Positions 23,928 to 34,800 of a DNA stretch of 64,000 nucleotides are shown one piece after another. The notes beneath the pieces were generated by a model. It had not been told where the DNA came from and searched no databases. It worked only from the letters and a program-made list of their open reading frames with translations. The position numbers were made by a program, and so were the translations under genes. The stretch covers positions 193,501-257,500 of the forward strand of contig NZ_JAMFTH010000003.1 in NCBI RefSeq assembly GCF_024195295.1. Direction: 5' to 3'. The stretch's first letter is position 1. Each line of letters opens with the position of its first letter. The stretch comes from Gilvimarinus xylanilyticus. Lineage in GTDB: Bacteria > Pseudomonadota > Gammaproteobacteria > Pseudomonadales > Cellvibrionaceae.

Positions 23928-24296
23928 ATGAAAGAGCTCTACTCCGCTCACCCGGTAATGAAAGATAACCCCTTCGGCTTTTTGCTGGCGATCATTCTGA
24001 TCCCCGCTTTCGGGTTAGGCATCATTATTCTGTTAATCTGGCACCTGAATAATAAGTCATCTAAATTGATGATTACCGACTCTGACGTGCTGTTTGAAAA
24101 AGGTTTATTGAGCAAAGAGCGCTCGGAGCTGAATATTAAAAGCATTCGCACCGTGCGCGTAAGGCAATCGTTCATGAATCGGATATTTGGCACCGGCACA
24201 GTCGAGCTTTACACCGCGGGCGACAACCCCGAGATAGTCGCTAAGGGCTTACCCGACCCCAACACCGTGCGCGACATAATCAAAGCCAACGACTAG
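23928..24296 (+). CDS. Bacterial PH-domain membrane protein
   Basis: A 122-residue protein with one hydrophobic helix pair (~15-40, FGFLLAIILIPAFGLGIIILLIW) and a soluble part of the bacterial PH domain (bPH_2) type. The pattern LMITDSDVLFEKGLLSKERSELNIKSIRTVRVRQSFMNRIFGTGTVELYTAG is diagnostic: a strand pair, then an I..V.. strand, then a GTG turn. The role of these proteins is poorly known; they are thought to be envelope or stress proteins. It is followed four bases later by another small membrane gene, so they are co-transcribed. Confidence 0.75.
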   Translation: MKELYSAHPVMKDNPFGFLLAIILIPAFGLGIIILLIWHLNNKSSKLMITDSDVLFEKGLLSKERSELNIKSIRTVRVRQSFMNRIFGTGTVELYTAGDNPEIVAKGLPDPNTVRDIIKAND

Positions 24297-24300
24297 CCCT

Positions 24301-24609
24301 ATGAGCAGCGACGACAAAGACAAGCGCCAGGCACGCACCACGCTTATCGCTTTGGTGGTGGTACTGGCGCTCGTGGTGGCTGCGGTAGCGCTGATGATTC
24401 CACTGGTTGCCGAATCCGCCGACGGCCTATTCAGCGCCGGAATGGGCTTAAAAGATGCTGCGGTAGTGGCCTTTTTTGTCACCATCGCTCTTTTAGTGGT
24501 GTTTGCCATTAGCTCGGGCGATGGTCTGATCGGCGAACTGCAATATGTACTGGGCGGTTTTTTCACATTTTTTGTGGTGATCTGGCTGATGATTGCCTGG
24601 ATTTTTTAG
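24301..24609 (+). CDS. Small membrane protein, unknown
   Basis: A 102-residue protein with a charged N terminus (MSSDDKDKRQAR) and three hydrophobic segments at about 14-36, 52-70 and 80-102. No family motif recognised. It starts four bases after the PH-domain gene and 36 bases before an outer-membrane protein gene, so it belongs to a small envelope operon. Confidence 0.65.
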   Translation: MSSDDKDKRQARTTLIALVVVLALVVAAVALMIPLVAESADGLFSAGMGLKDAAVVAFFVTIALLVVFAISSGDGLIGELQYVLGGFFTFFVVIWLMIAWIF

Positions 24610-24645
24610 CCGCCTTCCATTTCTCTGAATAATTGACTGGACACT

Positions 24646-25200
24646 ATGAACCTACGCAAAGCCTTTACTCTTGCAAGCCTGCCACTTCTATTACTCGGCA
24701 GCTACTCCCACGCCGATAACAACCGCGGCTTTTTTGTCGGTGGTGGTGTTTCCGCTGTGGATGTGGACGACAGCCCATCCTTCGACACTCCCAGCTCCTG
24801 GATGGGTGAAGTCTTCGCAGGCTACAAGTACAACCCCTGGCTGGGCGCCGAAGTGCGTTACGGGATAGGCACGGGCAAGGAGGAACTAGACCTAGACGGA
24901 CTGGATTCAGACGATGAACTAATGATGGATATCGACAGCTACTCGGCCGTTTACTATCGCGCCGAAGCAGTCAATCAAACCGGTCGGTTTTATGCCCTGT
25001 TGGGCTATGCCGATATCGACTTTGCCGTCGAAACCAACGATATCAGCACCGATTTTAGCGACGATGATTTCTCCTGGGGGCTGGGTTTAGGTTTTATTCT
25101 GGATGAGCACTTAAACCTGAACTTTGAGTATCGCGATCTGGTAGAAGTGGAGCAGTATAACTTCACCACTATCTCCGCAACCCTGGACTATCGTTTCTAA
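24646..25200 (+). CDS. Outer-membrane beta-barrel protein
   Basis: A 184-residue protein with a signal peptide (MNLRKAFTLASLPLLLLGSYSHA, cleavage near residue 23) and alternating beta-strand patterns ending in LDYRF, a C-terminal aromatic as in outer-membrane barrels. An early GFFVGGGVS strand and a repeated acidic loop (LDLDGLDSDDELMMDID) suggest an eight-strand OmpA-N/OmpW-like barrel with calcium-friendly loops. No peptidoglycan-binding domain. Function unknown. It is third in a run of small envelope genes. Confidence 0.75.
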   Translation: MNLRKAFTLASLPLLLLGSYSHADNNRGFFVGGGVSAVDVDDSPSFDTPSSWMGEVFAGYKYNPWLGAEVRYGIGTGKEELDLDGLDSDDELMMDIDSYSAVYYRAEAVNQTGRFYALLGYADIDFAVETNDISTDFSDDDFSWGLGLGFILDEHLNLNFEYRDLVEVEQYNFTTISATLDYRF

Positions 25201-25221
25201 GGCCGGTGAAGCGCAACCGCT

Positions 25222-25407
25222 ATGTCTGATCTCGCCGAGAGAGCCGTTGCCTGCCCTTTTTGCGACGCCCACTTGACGCTGCTCATCGACGAGTCAGCGG
25301 GTGATCAGTCCTACACTGAGGACTGCCACGTCTGCTGTCAACCAATACTGGTGCATGTCCATTACGATTTCGACGGTGACTTTAACGTCACCGTCGAGCA
25401 GGAGTAA
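25222..25407 (+). CDS. CPxCG-motif cysteine-rich small protein
   Basis: A 61-residue protein with zinc-ribbon cysteines C11-PF-C14 and C35-HV-C38-C39, and a conserved acidic tail (HYDFDGDFNVTVEQE). It matches the small CPxCG cysteine-rich family found in many gammaproteobacteria, whose role is not established. It starts 21 bases after the barrel gene and is followed by a long palindrome. Confidence 0.75.
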   Translation: MSDLAERAVACPFCDAHLTLLIDESAGDQSYTEDCHVCCQPILVHVHYDFDGDFNVTVEQE

Positions 25408-25408
25408 C

Positions 25409-25498
25409 CTAGCAGCTGTTGAAAACCCCTTGCATGCTCAGCGAGGCCTGCGGAACTTCCAGGCTGAGTAAGTACGGGGGTTCCAAAAGCTGCTAGCC
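25409..25498. repeat. Large imperfect palindrome between convergent genes
   Basis: CTAGCAGCTGTTGAAAACCC near 25409 pairs imperfectly with GGGTTCCAAAAGCTGCTAG near 25479-25497. A second stem, CTCAGC/GCTGAG, lies inside around GAGGCCTGCGGAACTTCCAG. It fills the gap between the CPxCG gene and the convergent glutathione peroxidase gene. It can act as a two-way terminator, and its size and nested form also fit a REP-like or MITE-like dispersed repeat. Confidence 0.55.
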
Positions 25499-25499
25499 C

Positions 25500-26033
25500 C
25501 TACAAGGCCGCTTCTATTGCCTCGCGCAGGGCTTTGGCGTCGGGTGCGGTTTTGCTACCAAAGTGCGTCACACTGCCGGTCTTAGCGTTAACCAAGTATT
25601 TATTAAAATTCCAGCCGGGCTCTTCGGTCTGCTCGGCCAGCCAGGCGAAATAGGCATTGGCCTGTTCGCCACTCACCTCAGTGGGCGCCAGCATCGGGAA
25701 GGTTACCCCATAGTTGGTATAGCAAATGGTAGCCGCTTCCTCTTCGGATTTGGCCGCCTGCTTAAAATCGTCGCTGGCAAAGCCCACAACCACCAACCCT
25801 TGCTCGCGGTAGCGCTGATAAAGCGCCTCAAGCCCTTCAAATTGCGGGGTAAAACCACAGTGGCTGGCGGTGTTAACCACCAATGCCGATTTGCCCTGCA
25901 AAAGCTCACATAAACTGGTGGTTTCAGATGAGTGCAGCTTGCGGTACTCGCCCTGCAGATAGTCAGGGCATTCGTCAGCGCCAGCCGTGGTCGTGAATCC
26001 GGCCAACACCAGCAGTACTGTCAATAATCTCAT
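25500..26033 (-). CDS. Periplasmic glutathione peroxidase family protein
   Basis: A 177-residue thiol peroxidase with an N-terminal signal peptide (cleavage near residue 19, TTTAGA-DE). The peroxidatic cysteine is C59 in NTASHCGFTPQF; family members also use the Gln and the Trp in WNFNKYLV seen here. It reduces hydroperoxides, in bacteria usually with thioredoxin-like donors rather than glutathione. A periplasmic form is less common than the cytoplasmic BtuE type. Divergent from rsmE with 78 bases between. Confidence 0.88.
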   Translation of the reverse strand: MRLLTVLLVLAGFTTTAGADECPDYLQGEYRKLHSSETTSLCELLQGKSALVVNTASHCGFTPQFEGLEALYQRYREQGLVVVGFASDDFKQAAKSEEEAATICYTNYGVTFPMLAPTEVSGEQANAYFAWLAEQTEEPGWNFNKYLVNAKTGSVTHFGSKTAPDAKALREAIEAAL

Positions 26034-26111
26034 GGTTAATCTCCGTACCCTTGTGGGTGTCTCATTTGCTATGATCTTACGCCTAATTCAGCGACCAACA
26101 CAATTTATCCT

Positions 26112-26837
26112 ATGCGAATCCCCAGGCTCTACCTCGAACATACGCTCGAGGCGCGGCAAACGCTCACTCTCACCGATCGCCAGGCGCATTATGTGGCCCG
26201 GGTACTGCGCATGGGTAGTGGCCGTCCGCTAACGGTGTTTAACGGCGAGGGCGGCGAATTCAGTGCCCGCATACTGGATGCGGATAAGAAAAACGTCACC
26301 CTGGAGATCGGCGACCACTTAGCCGAGAACCGCCAATCTCCGTTGGAGATTGAGCTGGCGATTGGGCTGTCGCGGGGCGAGCGCTGGGATTGGGTGCTGC
26401 AAAAAGCCACCGAGCTTGGGGTAACGCGGCTGGTGCCTCTGGTTACCGAACGCACCGAGGTTAAACTGAAAGGTGAGCGGCTGGAAAAAAAGCAGGCCCA
26501 CTGGCAGCAAATCTGTATTAGCGCCTGCGAACAGTGCCAGCGCAATATTTTGCCGCAGCTCGATTCGGTCTGCACCCTGCAAGACTATTTACCCCAGGCC
26601 CGGGGGGCGGAGAAATACGTTCTGCACCATCGCGACAGCCGCCGATTAGACTCTGGCGCTGCTCCCGCGAGCGTGTCTTTGTTGATCGGCCCCGAAGGCG
26701 GACTGAGTGACACCGAGATAGAAGCGGCGCGCCAGGCGGGCTTTAGCCCCTTAACCTTGGGGCCCAGAGTATTGCGCACCGAAACCGCCCCTATTGTTGC
26801 GCTGAGTTTAGTGCAACACCTGTGGGGCGATCTTTAG
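26112..26837 (+). CDS. rsmE: 16S rRNA m3U1498 methyltransferase
   Basis: A 241-residue SPOUT methyltransferase that modifies U1498 of 16S rRNA. An N-terminal PUA-like part (HYVARVLRMGSGRPLTVFNGEGGEFSA) precedes the knotted SAM-binding domain. The latter shows SLLIGPEGGLSDTEI and LGPRVLRTETAPIVAL, the two family signatures. Normal length. Its placement near pil-chp genes agrees with Pseudomonas-type gene order. Confidence 0.93.
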   Translation: MRIPRLYLEHTLEARQTLTLTDRQAHYVARVLRMGSGRPLTVFNGEGGEFSARILDADKKNVTLEIGDHLAENRQSPLEIELAIGLSRGERWDWVLQKATELGVTRLVPLVTERTEVKLKGERLEKKQAHWQQICISACEQCQRNILPQLDSVCTLQDYLPQARGAEKYVLHHRDSRRLDSGAAPASVSLLIGPEGGLSDTEIEAARQAGFSPLTLGPRVLRTETAPIVALSLVQHLWGDL

Positions 26838-26845
26838 CGCCGATT

Positions 26846-27373
26846 CTATTGCAGCGCTTCGGAGACAATCAGCTCGCGGCGAGTCTCGACATGGTAAAAA
26901 TAATAAGGGCGCAAGGTCTCGGCATCCTCTTCGGGGCAGGCTTCCTCATCGGTGGAGGCGGTATTTTCGTCGTACTGCAAGACTAACTTGGCGGTATTGT
27001 CGCCCGCCTCTTGTGCACGCACCGACTCGAGAGATAGGTAATCTTCACAGTTATTGTCTTCGCGCTCACCCAGATCAATAAGCACTACCTGGCCGTCGGT
27101 AAAGTCGGGCTCGTTGACCGGCAAGGTGTCGCTGTAGCGATCTAAAAACAACCAGTAGTCGTCTTCGTTGCGAAACACTAACACCTGTTTTTGCCCGTCA
27201 ATTTCCAACAAGGTGTTGTCGCCATCCAAGACTTTGCTCACGCTAACGCTGACCACATCCTCATCGTCTTCGTCATCGATCGTTGTGCCCGGATCAAAAG
27301 GTTCATCGCGCTCCGCGCCACAGCCCACTAACACAGCCAGCATACCGGCCAACAACCACTGCTTATCGCTCAT
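26846..27373 (-). CDS. Putative lipoprotein, unknown
   Basis: A 175-residue protein with a short hydrophobic leader and lipobox LVG-C18, so it is probably lipid-anchored. The mature part is highly acidic (DDEDDEDVVSVSVSKVLDGDN) with a middle VLVFRNEDDYWLFLDRYSD segment and three later cysteines. No known domain recognised. It sits after chpC, where Pseudomonas carries chpD/chpE, and may belong to the same transcript. Confidence 0.6.
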   Translation of the reverse strand: MSDKQWLLAGMLAVLVGCGAERDEPFDPGTTIDDEDDEDVVSVSVSKVLDGDNTLLEIDGQKQVLVFRNEDDYWLFLDRYSDTLPVNEPDFTDGQVVLIDLGEREDNNCEDYLSLESVRAQEAGDNTAKLVLQYDENTASTDEEACPEEDAETLRPYYFYHVETRRELIVSEALQ

Positions 27374-27383
27374 AAATCCCTAA

Positions 27384-27863
27384 CTAACCTTTTTGATAAT
27401 CCAAATACACTTGCTCAAGTTTCCCCACGGCGGGTATCACGGCAGCTTCTCCGGCCCAGCTGACCAGCATTTCATCGTATTCATCTTTGTCGGCGTCTCG
27501 CTCGACAATTTCACTGGGCGTTACCCGCGCCAAACGCGGCAACCCCTGTGTGACAATCGCAATAAAACCAAGTTCAGCATCAATACCCGTGGTGTTGAGC
27601 ACCGCCACCCGCGAACGGCTGGTTAATGCTGGGGCAGGATACCCGTTGAGCACTTCAAAGGACAACAGAGGAACCGACAAATCGCGCCACAATAATTCCC
27701 CCAAAAGCCAGTCGGGGGCATTGTCGAGCGGGCTAATCTCCCCCACGGGAACGATTTCTGCCACGGTCACGTTGGGCATCAGTAGCGTTTTCTCAGTCAA
27801 GGGGACCAATAAGCTGGCCACTTCTTCCATCTGGCCAGATTCAATGTGTTGCTGAGCGCTCAT
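27384..27863 (-). CDS. chpC: CheW-like protein ChpC of the Pil-Chp system
   Basis: A 159-residue CheW-fold adaptor. Typical segments are LLVPLTEKTLLMPNVTVAEI, DWLLGELLWRDLSVPLLSFE, and RVAVLNTTG with a hydrophobic strand after it. CheW-type proteins couple receptors to the histidine kinase. In the Pil-Chp pathway ChpC is the secondary adaptor beside PilI. Its start lies 23 bases inside chpB, indicating coupled translation. A GGAG ribosome site precedes it. Confidence 0.82.
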   Translation of the reverse strand: MSAQQHIESGQMEEVASLLVPLTEKTLLMPNVTVAEIVPVGEISPLDNAPDWLLGELLWRDLSVPLLSFEVLNGYPAPALTSRSRVAVLNTTGIDAELGFIAIVTQGLPRLARVTPSEIVERDADKDEYDEMLVSWAGEAAVIPAVGKLEQVYLDYQKG

Positions 27864-28815
27864 AGTTAGCTTGCTCCTGAAAATAATGTCGGTTGTTTAC
27901 GAAACGGGTCAAAGCCTCGGCCAGCTCGGCCGGAGTACCGGTGCGACTGACGCAGCCCGTCGCTATCGCCGCACGGGGCATTGAGTCCACCACGCAGCTG
28001 TCGGGGCGCTGCACCCACACCTGCCCTTTTTGCTGATGCACTAGGCGAGTGCTGGCGGCGCCGTCCTCGCCCATACCGGAAAAGACTATCACTCCGCAGC
28101 GAGCGCCGTGGGTACGGGCGACATTGGCCACCAGCTGATCGATGGATGGCTTGTAACCGCCACCCCAGGGTTCATCGGACACCATTAAGGTGCCATTGGA
28201 CTGAACGTCGACACGTCTACCCGGATCAATCAGCGTGGTGCTGCCCGGCTTTAACACCGCGCACGGCTCAGCCAGATAGGCCTCACAGCCACTGCGAGTC
28301 AGCATATTGATCAGCGCTGGTGAATACCCCTCGCCAATATGCTGAACGTAAAGAAATGCCACTGGAAGCCGCCCCGGCAAGTGCTGCAAAAATTCGGACA
28401 CCGCCTCTGGGCCCCCGGTCGAGGCGGCCAATATCCAGATATTCTGCGCCGCAGGCCCGGCCTGTAAATTAATTTCCGCCGCCAAGCGGCGCAGACGGCT
28501 GGTCAACTGTTCACTCCAGCGCGAGCGCTCGGCCGGCGAGGACTCGACCTCGGTGCTATCACTGACAATTACCGGCACGGACAAAGCACTGAGCACTTGC
28601 AGACTGTGGTTTGCGCCCCCCTCAGGGTCGCTACAATCCATATCCACCAGCCATGCATCTACATCGATAGATAGCTGGCCCGCATCCAGAGACTCGGGCG
28701 TGCTAACGCAACGGGTATCAGTGACCAATTGACCCGCCTGTTGCGCCGCCGACCTCAGAGCAACCAGCTTAGCGTCGCTGTCGACGACTATTCCCAGCCG
28801 CAGCGGCGCCGGCAT
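27841..28815 (-). CDS. chpB: CheB-type methylesterase ChpB
   Basis: A 324-residue receptor methylesterase that removes methyl groups from PilJ. The C-terminal domain has the catalytic triad: Ser132 in AASTGGPE, His159 in VQHIGEG and Asp251 in GMGEDGA. The N-terminal ~115 residues are a degenerate receiver-like part without a clear phospho-acceptor set. ATG 28815 is chosen because GAGGAG lies seven bases upstream and it begins just past the chpA stop; an upstream ATG at 28839 would overlap chpA. It works opposite PilK in adaptation. Confidence 0.88.
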   Translation of the reverse strand: MPAPLRLGIVVDSDAKLVALRSAAQQAGQLVTDTRCVSTPESLDAGQLSIDVDAWLVDMDCSDPEGGANHSLQVLSALSVPVIVSDSTEVESSPAERSRWSEQLTSRLRRLAAEINLQAGPAAQNIWILAASTGGPEAVSEFLQHLPGRLPVAFLYVQHIGEGYSPALINMLTRSGCEAYLAEPCAVLKPGSTTLIDPGRRVDVQSNGTLMVSDEPWGGGYKPSIDQLVANVARTHGARCGVIVFSGMGEDGAASTRLVHQQKGQVWVQRPDSCVVDSMPRAAIATGCVSRTGTPAELAEALTRFVNNRHYFQEQANYERSATH

Positions 28816-28816
28816 T

Positions 28817-31800
28817 TCACTGCTCCTCGGCCTCGGCAATCAGCTGTTCAATATTGTTAAGCAGCGCCTCTTCCTGATAGGGCTTACCCATATAGCGGTT
28901 AACCCCTAAATCCAGCGCCCGCTCGCGGTGTTTCTCGCCGGTACGGGAGGTAATCATGATGATTGGCAAATGTTTAAGCCGCGAACTGGTGCGGATATTT
29001 TTCGCCACCTCAAAGCCGTCCATGCGGGGCATTTCGATATCCAGCAGCATCACATCGGGAATTTGATCCTGCAGCAGCAAGATAGCTTCGGCGCCGTCTT
29101 TGGCGGTCACCACGTTATAGCCCTCGCGCTCCAGGAAGCGACCGGTTACCTTTCGCACGGTCACCGAATCATCCACCACCATGACGGTCTTCTCTTCCTC
29201 TTCACCGTCATCCTGCGGTACCTGCTTAAAGGGCTCGATCAAAGTCGTCTCTGCCAGCCCCAAGGCCAATTGCTCGCGAATCAGGGCGTGCAAATCGAGG
29301 ATGACCACCACCGAGCCGTCCCCCATCACGGTAGCGCCGGAGACACCGCGCACGGTACTGAACTGAGCGCCCAGGGTTTTCACCACAATTTCGCGGCTGC
29401 CCATCAGTTTGTCCACCTGCAGGGCCACGGTATTTTCCGCGCTGCGTACCAACACGACCGGCAGCGGCAATGCCTGACCGTCGAGTTTGGGCATGGCCTC
29501 ACTGTCGAGCAGCGAGCCCAGGTAGCGCACCAGATAATTTTCGCCGGCGTACTCAAAGCGGGCGCTTTCATCCTGGTAGTAGTGCTCCAGCTCGAAGGGG
29601 CTGACCCGCACAATACCTTCAATGGTATTTAGGGGAATGGCGTAGTGATCGTCGCCAATTTCTACCATCAGGGCGCGGTTAACCGATACGGTAAAGGGCA
29701 GGCGCACGGTAAATTCGGTGCCCTCGCCCCAGCGCGAGGCGATAAACATGGTGCCGCCGAGCTGCTTGATCTCGGAGTGAACCACGTCCATACCCACGCC
29801 GCGGCCGGATATTTGCGTCACCTTGTCGGCGGTACTAAAGCCGGCGTGGAGAATAAACTGCATCACATCCTGGTCGGATAACTGGGCATCGGCGCTCATT
29901 AAGCCCCGCTCGATGGCTTTGGCCCGCACCCGTTCCAGGTTGATACCGCGACCGTCATCGCGCAGACGCAGCACCACTTCGCCGCCTTCGCGGGACAAGC
30001 TTAAGGAAATGGTACCCGCTTCGTTTTTACCCGCTTCCTGGCGCTCTTCCTGTGGCTCGATACCATGGTCGACGGCGTTGCGCAGCATATGTTCCAAAGG
30101 CGCGATCATCCGCTCCAGTACCGAGCGATCCAGCTCGCCTTCAACATTATCCAGCTGGAAATTAACGTCTTTGCTCAATTCCGATGCCGCCTGGCGCACA
30201 ATCCGGCGCAGCCGTGGCACCAGACGCGAGAAAGGCACCATGCGCGAGCGCATCAGCCCTTCTTGCAGGTCGGTATTAATGCGCGACTGTTGCAACAACA
30301 GGGTCTCGGTGTCGCGAGTTTTATCCACCAGGGTCATGCGCAAATCGAGCAAGTCAGAGGCCGATTCGACCAGCGACCGGGACAGCTGCTGCAGCGCCGA
30401 GTAGCGGTCCATTTCCAGCGGGTCAAAATCGTCGTGCTGAGCCATTTGCTCCTGGCGGAACAGAATCTGGGCTTCGGTTTCGATATCCAGGCGGCGCAGC
30501 TGCTCTTGCAGACGCTCAATGGTGACGTCCATCTCGTCCAGGGCAATCCCCACATCGCCCACTTGCTCTTCAATACGTGCGCGGGCAATCGAGGTTTCCC
30601 CGGCAAGGTTCACCAGCTCTTCGAGCAGCTCGGCGGATACTTTAACCACCTCTTGCGGGCCGCTGCGCTTGGCGGCCAAATGCTGAGCCTGGGCGGCCGT
30701 GGTCGCCACCTGGCCGCCTCCGCCACCTCCGGACTGAGGCTGCATGGCGCCAAACTCGGGCTGGGGTTTGCTTTTGGGGGCGAAAGGCAGGACTTTGCCT
30801 TCGGCCGCAGCGTCCGGTTTGGACGCGGGGGCAGAGGCAGCTTGCTCCTGCTCAGCCGAGTCTTCGACGTCGGCGGAAGTCGTATCCGTGGGCGAGGGCT
30901 CGGAGGACTCGGGCGCTTTACGCTCGGGCGCCTGTCTTGGCGCTTCGGGCAGGGGTTCTCCATGGAGTTTTGCCTTAACCACGCTCACGCCATGGTGAAT
31001 ACGATCCTGGTACTGAACCAACATTTCAAAGGTCGGCTGATCCATATCCGCCAGATTCATTTCAATCAAGCGGGTTTCAAATTCGTGGGTTAAATCGCCC
31101 AGCTCGGTCAAACCGGCCAAACGGGCACCACCTTTTAAGGTGTGCAAGCTGCGTTTTAGCTCTTCGGCACACTCGGTGTTGCTCCAGTCTTCTTCCCAGT
31201 CGTGCAGCGATCGCTCAATCTCTTCACAGAGCTCTTCCGCCTCTTCCATGAAGATTTCCAGAATCTCTTCATCCAGTTCATCTTCGACTTCAACATCGGC
31301 GGCAAAACTATCTGCCGCAGGAGCGGATGCTTGGGGTGGCGGCTCTTTCGCATCGCCACCTTGAGGCTCTGCCTCGCCTTCTGATTCAGTAGCTGGCGTC
31401 GGTTCTTCGGCGGGAAGATCCAACTCGGTATCGAGCGGCTCTTGGTTGCTATCCGGCGCCTCGAAAGATTCCTCGGCGGATTGCTCCGCTGACTCAGGCA
31501 CGCTTTCGGCTTCGGCTTCGGCTTCGGCTTCGGCTTCGGCTTCGGCTTCGGCTTCGGCTTCGGCTTCGGCTTCGGCTTCGGCTTCGGCTTCGGCTTCGGC
31601 TTCGGCTAACAGGCTAGTGTTGGCCTTGGCACCGTCAAGCCAATAGTTCAGTGCGGCGTCAATGTGCGGCGGTATGGGCTGCAAATTCTGTCCAGCGGCG
31701 ATGGCATCCACCATATCCAACAAAGCGGTGTGGATGCTCACTAAATCCTGGCACAGGGAATCGCTGCAACCCAGCTCGCGCGCCAGCAACAGCTGATAAA

Positions 31801-34800
31801 CTTGATAAAGCTTGTCGCCCAAGCTCGCCATAGGCGGGAGGTTGGCGTGGGCCGCACCACGGGTGAGGTTTTTCAGCTCATCGACCACAGGTCTTAAGGG
31901 CTCAATATTATCGGGGGCCGCCTGCCACTGATGCACTAACTCGTCGGCGTCGAGGAGTAGGTTCATCTCCTCGGCCATAAATATTTCCAGTAGTTCCGGG
32001 TCGACCGGGCGTTTGCCGTTGGCATCGGCTTCTTGCATTTGCGCCAAAGGAGCCACGTGAATTTCACGCAGCTCGGCCACCCGCGCCAGGTATTGCTCAA
32101 GCCGTGGAATCACCAGATCGCGTCCGGCGCTGATATCTTCAAGCGCCTCCTTGGTGTAGACAACCCCGTCTTGCAACAGCTGCAAAATATCGTCATTGAT
32201 ATTGATCTGATAGCTGCGCAGCTCTTTTACGAACTTCTCCAGCGGCGTGGCCAGCTCGGCGATAGGTGTTACCTCGGCCATATGCGCACTGCCCTTGAGG
32301 GTGTGAAGGGCGCGTTGCATATCGTCGCTGGGCGGCTCGAACAGCGGGCGCGCCGCTTCCATACGGGCGATGTAGTCTTCCACAATCGCCAAGTGGGAGA
32401 GCGCCTCACTGCCAAATATTTCCCACAGCTGACTGTCCGGATCGTCATCATCCTCGTCGGCTAGCGCGGCCGTCTCGTTCGCCTCCGGTAGGTCTTCTGA
32501 ATCCGGTGAGACGTCTACGTCCAGTAACTCTGTTGACGCGCCGACCTCCTCCGCATCCGGCGAGATCTCTGATTCCGACGATGCTTCTTGCTGAGGCGCG
32601 GCCTCTTCCCCCGACAGCGATAAAGGCCTCAAATCATAAGGCACTTCGCCGTGCGCAAGCTGTTCACCCTGTTCGCGCATCCGCTCTATCACGTCGAGCT
32701 CGGGCGTGGGCTGCCCCTTGGCAAAGGCCTCGATCATGGCCGGAATTTTGAGCCGAACGTTTTCAATAAAAGTAACGTGGGCATCGCCCGGCACAATGGT
32801 GCCGTCGATAACGCGGTTAAGCATGTTTTCAACCGACCATGCCAGCTCACCGATATCGCTCGCACCCACCATTCGGCCACTGCCTTTCAGGGTGTGGAAG
32901 GCGCGGCGGAACTCAGTTAAGGCTTCGCCGTCTTCGAAACTTTGCGCCCAGCGGGGGAAGTACTCATTAATAGTCTCGCTGACTTCTTCCGCTTCCTCGA
33001 TGAAAATTTCCAAAATTTCATCGTCGATATCGTTCTCGTCTTCCTGCTCTGGCTCGCTCGCCGAGGTCTCAGCGGCTTCAACATCGGCCGAACTCTCCTG
33101 CTCGTCCGGCTCGGGTTCGTCCGAGTTATCGACAGGCATCTTGGAATCGATTGGCGCCGAGGAGTCGGTATCGAGCATTGGCGGTGCATCAGCCCCGACC
33201 TGTGCTTGCGACTCGTCCACGGGGGTCGGATAGTCGATTTCCTCGACTTCAAGATCGTCACTGTCACCCTCGGGGGAATCGCCGAGGGCATCGGCATAAG
33301 CGCTCTGCAGTTGATCGGCCAGATCGTCCGATTCGGCTGCGGTTTCGGTATCGGCTTCGGGCGCCTGCTCGCGCGGAGGCGAGGTTCTGGCAACGGCGTA
33401 CCCCAGCTCGGCGACGCTTTCCTCTGCCACCATCAGCAACAGCTCGTTTTCCTCTTCACTGCTGTCGCCGCCCATGCGCTCCAGATAATATTCCACACTG
33501 GTAATGGCATCGGCCAGGGTGTCCAAAGTAGACCACTCGGGGGTGAGCTCTTTTTGCAGCAGCTGCTCGTCAATATAGCGGGCACAGGCGCCCAGAATTT
33601 TGGCCGGACGGGGCAGCGGCAACATATCCAGACTGCCGCGAATATCGCGCAGCATTTGCGGCACATTGTTTAGATGGTCGCGATTCCACTGGGATGCAAT
33701 ATATTCGACGATGGCGTCTTTGGCGTGTTCCAGACCATTGCGCGATTCGCGCATTACCGAGGACTTGGCTTCACCCAGGGTAATACCCGCCTGATCTTTA
33801 ACGTGTTTTTCCGGGCTGCGGCCGGCGTTGGCAGCCACCACGTCCAGCTCGCCTTCGATATCAATGATACGGTTGGCCACCGCCATCAACTGATCTTCAC
33901 TCAAGCCTGTGTCGGAGTGGGCCGCGAGCTCGAGCGCCGCGCCCTGATCCAGCACGTCGCGACGCAAATCGCCAATACCCAAGACTGCCATGGTGTCGGC
34001 CACCCGCTTGATAATATTGCAGGCCTCAGTTAATTCTGACTGTCCGGCGCCCTCGGAAATGCAACGGTTAAGGGCATTTTTCACCCCGTCCAGCTCGACC
34101 TTTAATGCCGCCACCACCGAGCGCATCGCCTCGGGGTCGGGAGTGGTAAAGTTGCCATCGCCGTCGCCACTTTCTTTGCTTTCCAGCAGCGCTTTGTCCA
34201 GTTGGTACTGGGAATACACCTGCTGCAAAAACGAGCCGTCTTTAAAGCCCGGGGCATGCTTACCCGAGCGCGCGACATAGTAGAGTAGGTTTTTTAACAG
34301 CTCATTTTCTGCCGGTGCCGACAGAGCTTTGGTGCCATGCACCACCAGCACTTTGATTTCCCGGTCCAGACGACGGAGCAAATTTTTCACCGACACGCTG
34401 GATTCAATGGCATCCATTTCCAGCGCTTCGGCCAGGGCAATGGCGATCGTCCATAAATTTTGCCGCACCGTACCTGTGCTCAGGCGGTGCAGACGCTGGA
34501 AAACTTTGTGTATGTAGGTAAGGTTTTCATCGGGATTAACGGATTTAATAAAACCCGCCGCCGCCACCTGATACATCTGCCGCAGCTTGGCAACCGTGGC
34601 TTTAAACTGCGCGTCGCTGTCGAGCAAAGGTAAACGCTGACCACTGACTTGTCGCGCAGGCGACAGATCGGGCATAAACAGGTTGGTGTCAGACAGCAGT
34701 GATTCACCGCGCACGGTGCGTAAATCATTCAGCAGAGGCAGAACCACCAAGGGGTTGTCCTGACGCGAGACTTTAACTTGATCGAGATAGACCGGAAATT

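Noticed and set aside
31446-31646. Plus-strand frame with Ser-Ala repeats
   Set aside because: Mirror of the chpA hexamer array; no independent coding evidence.
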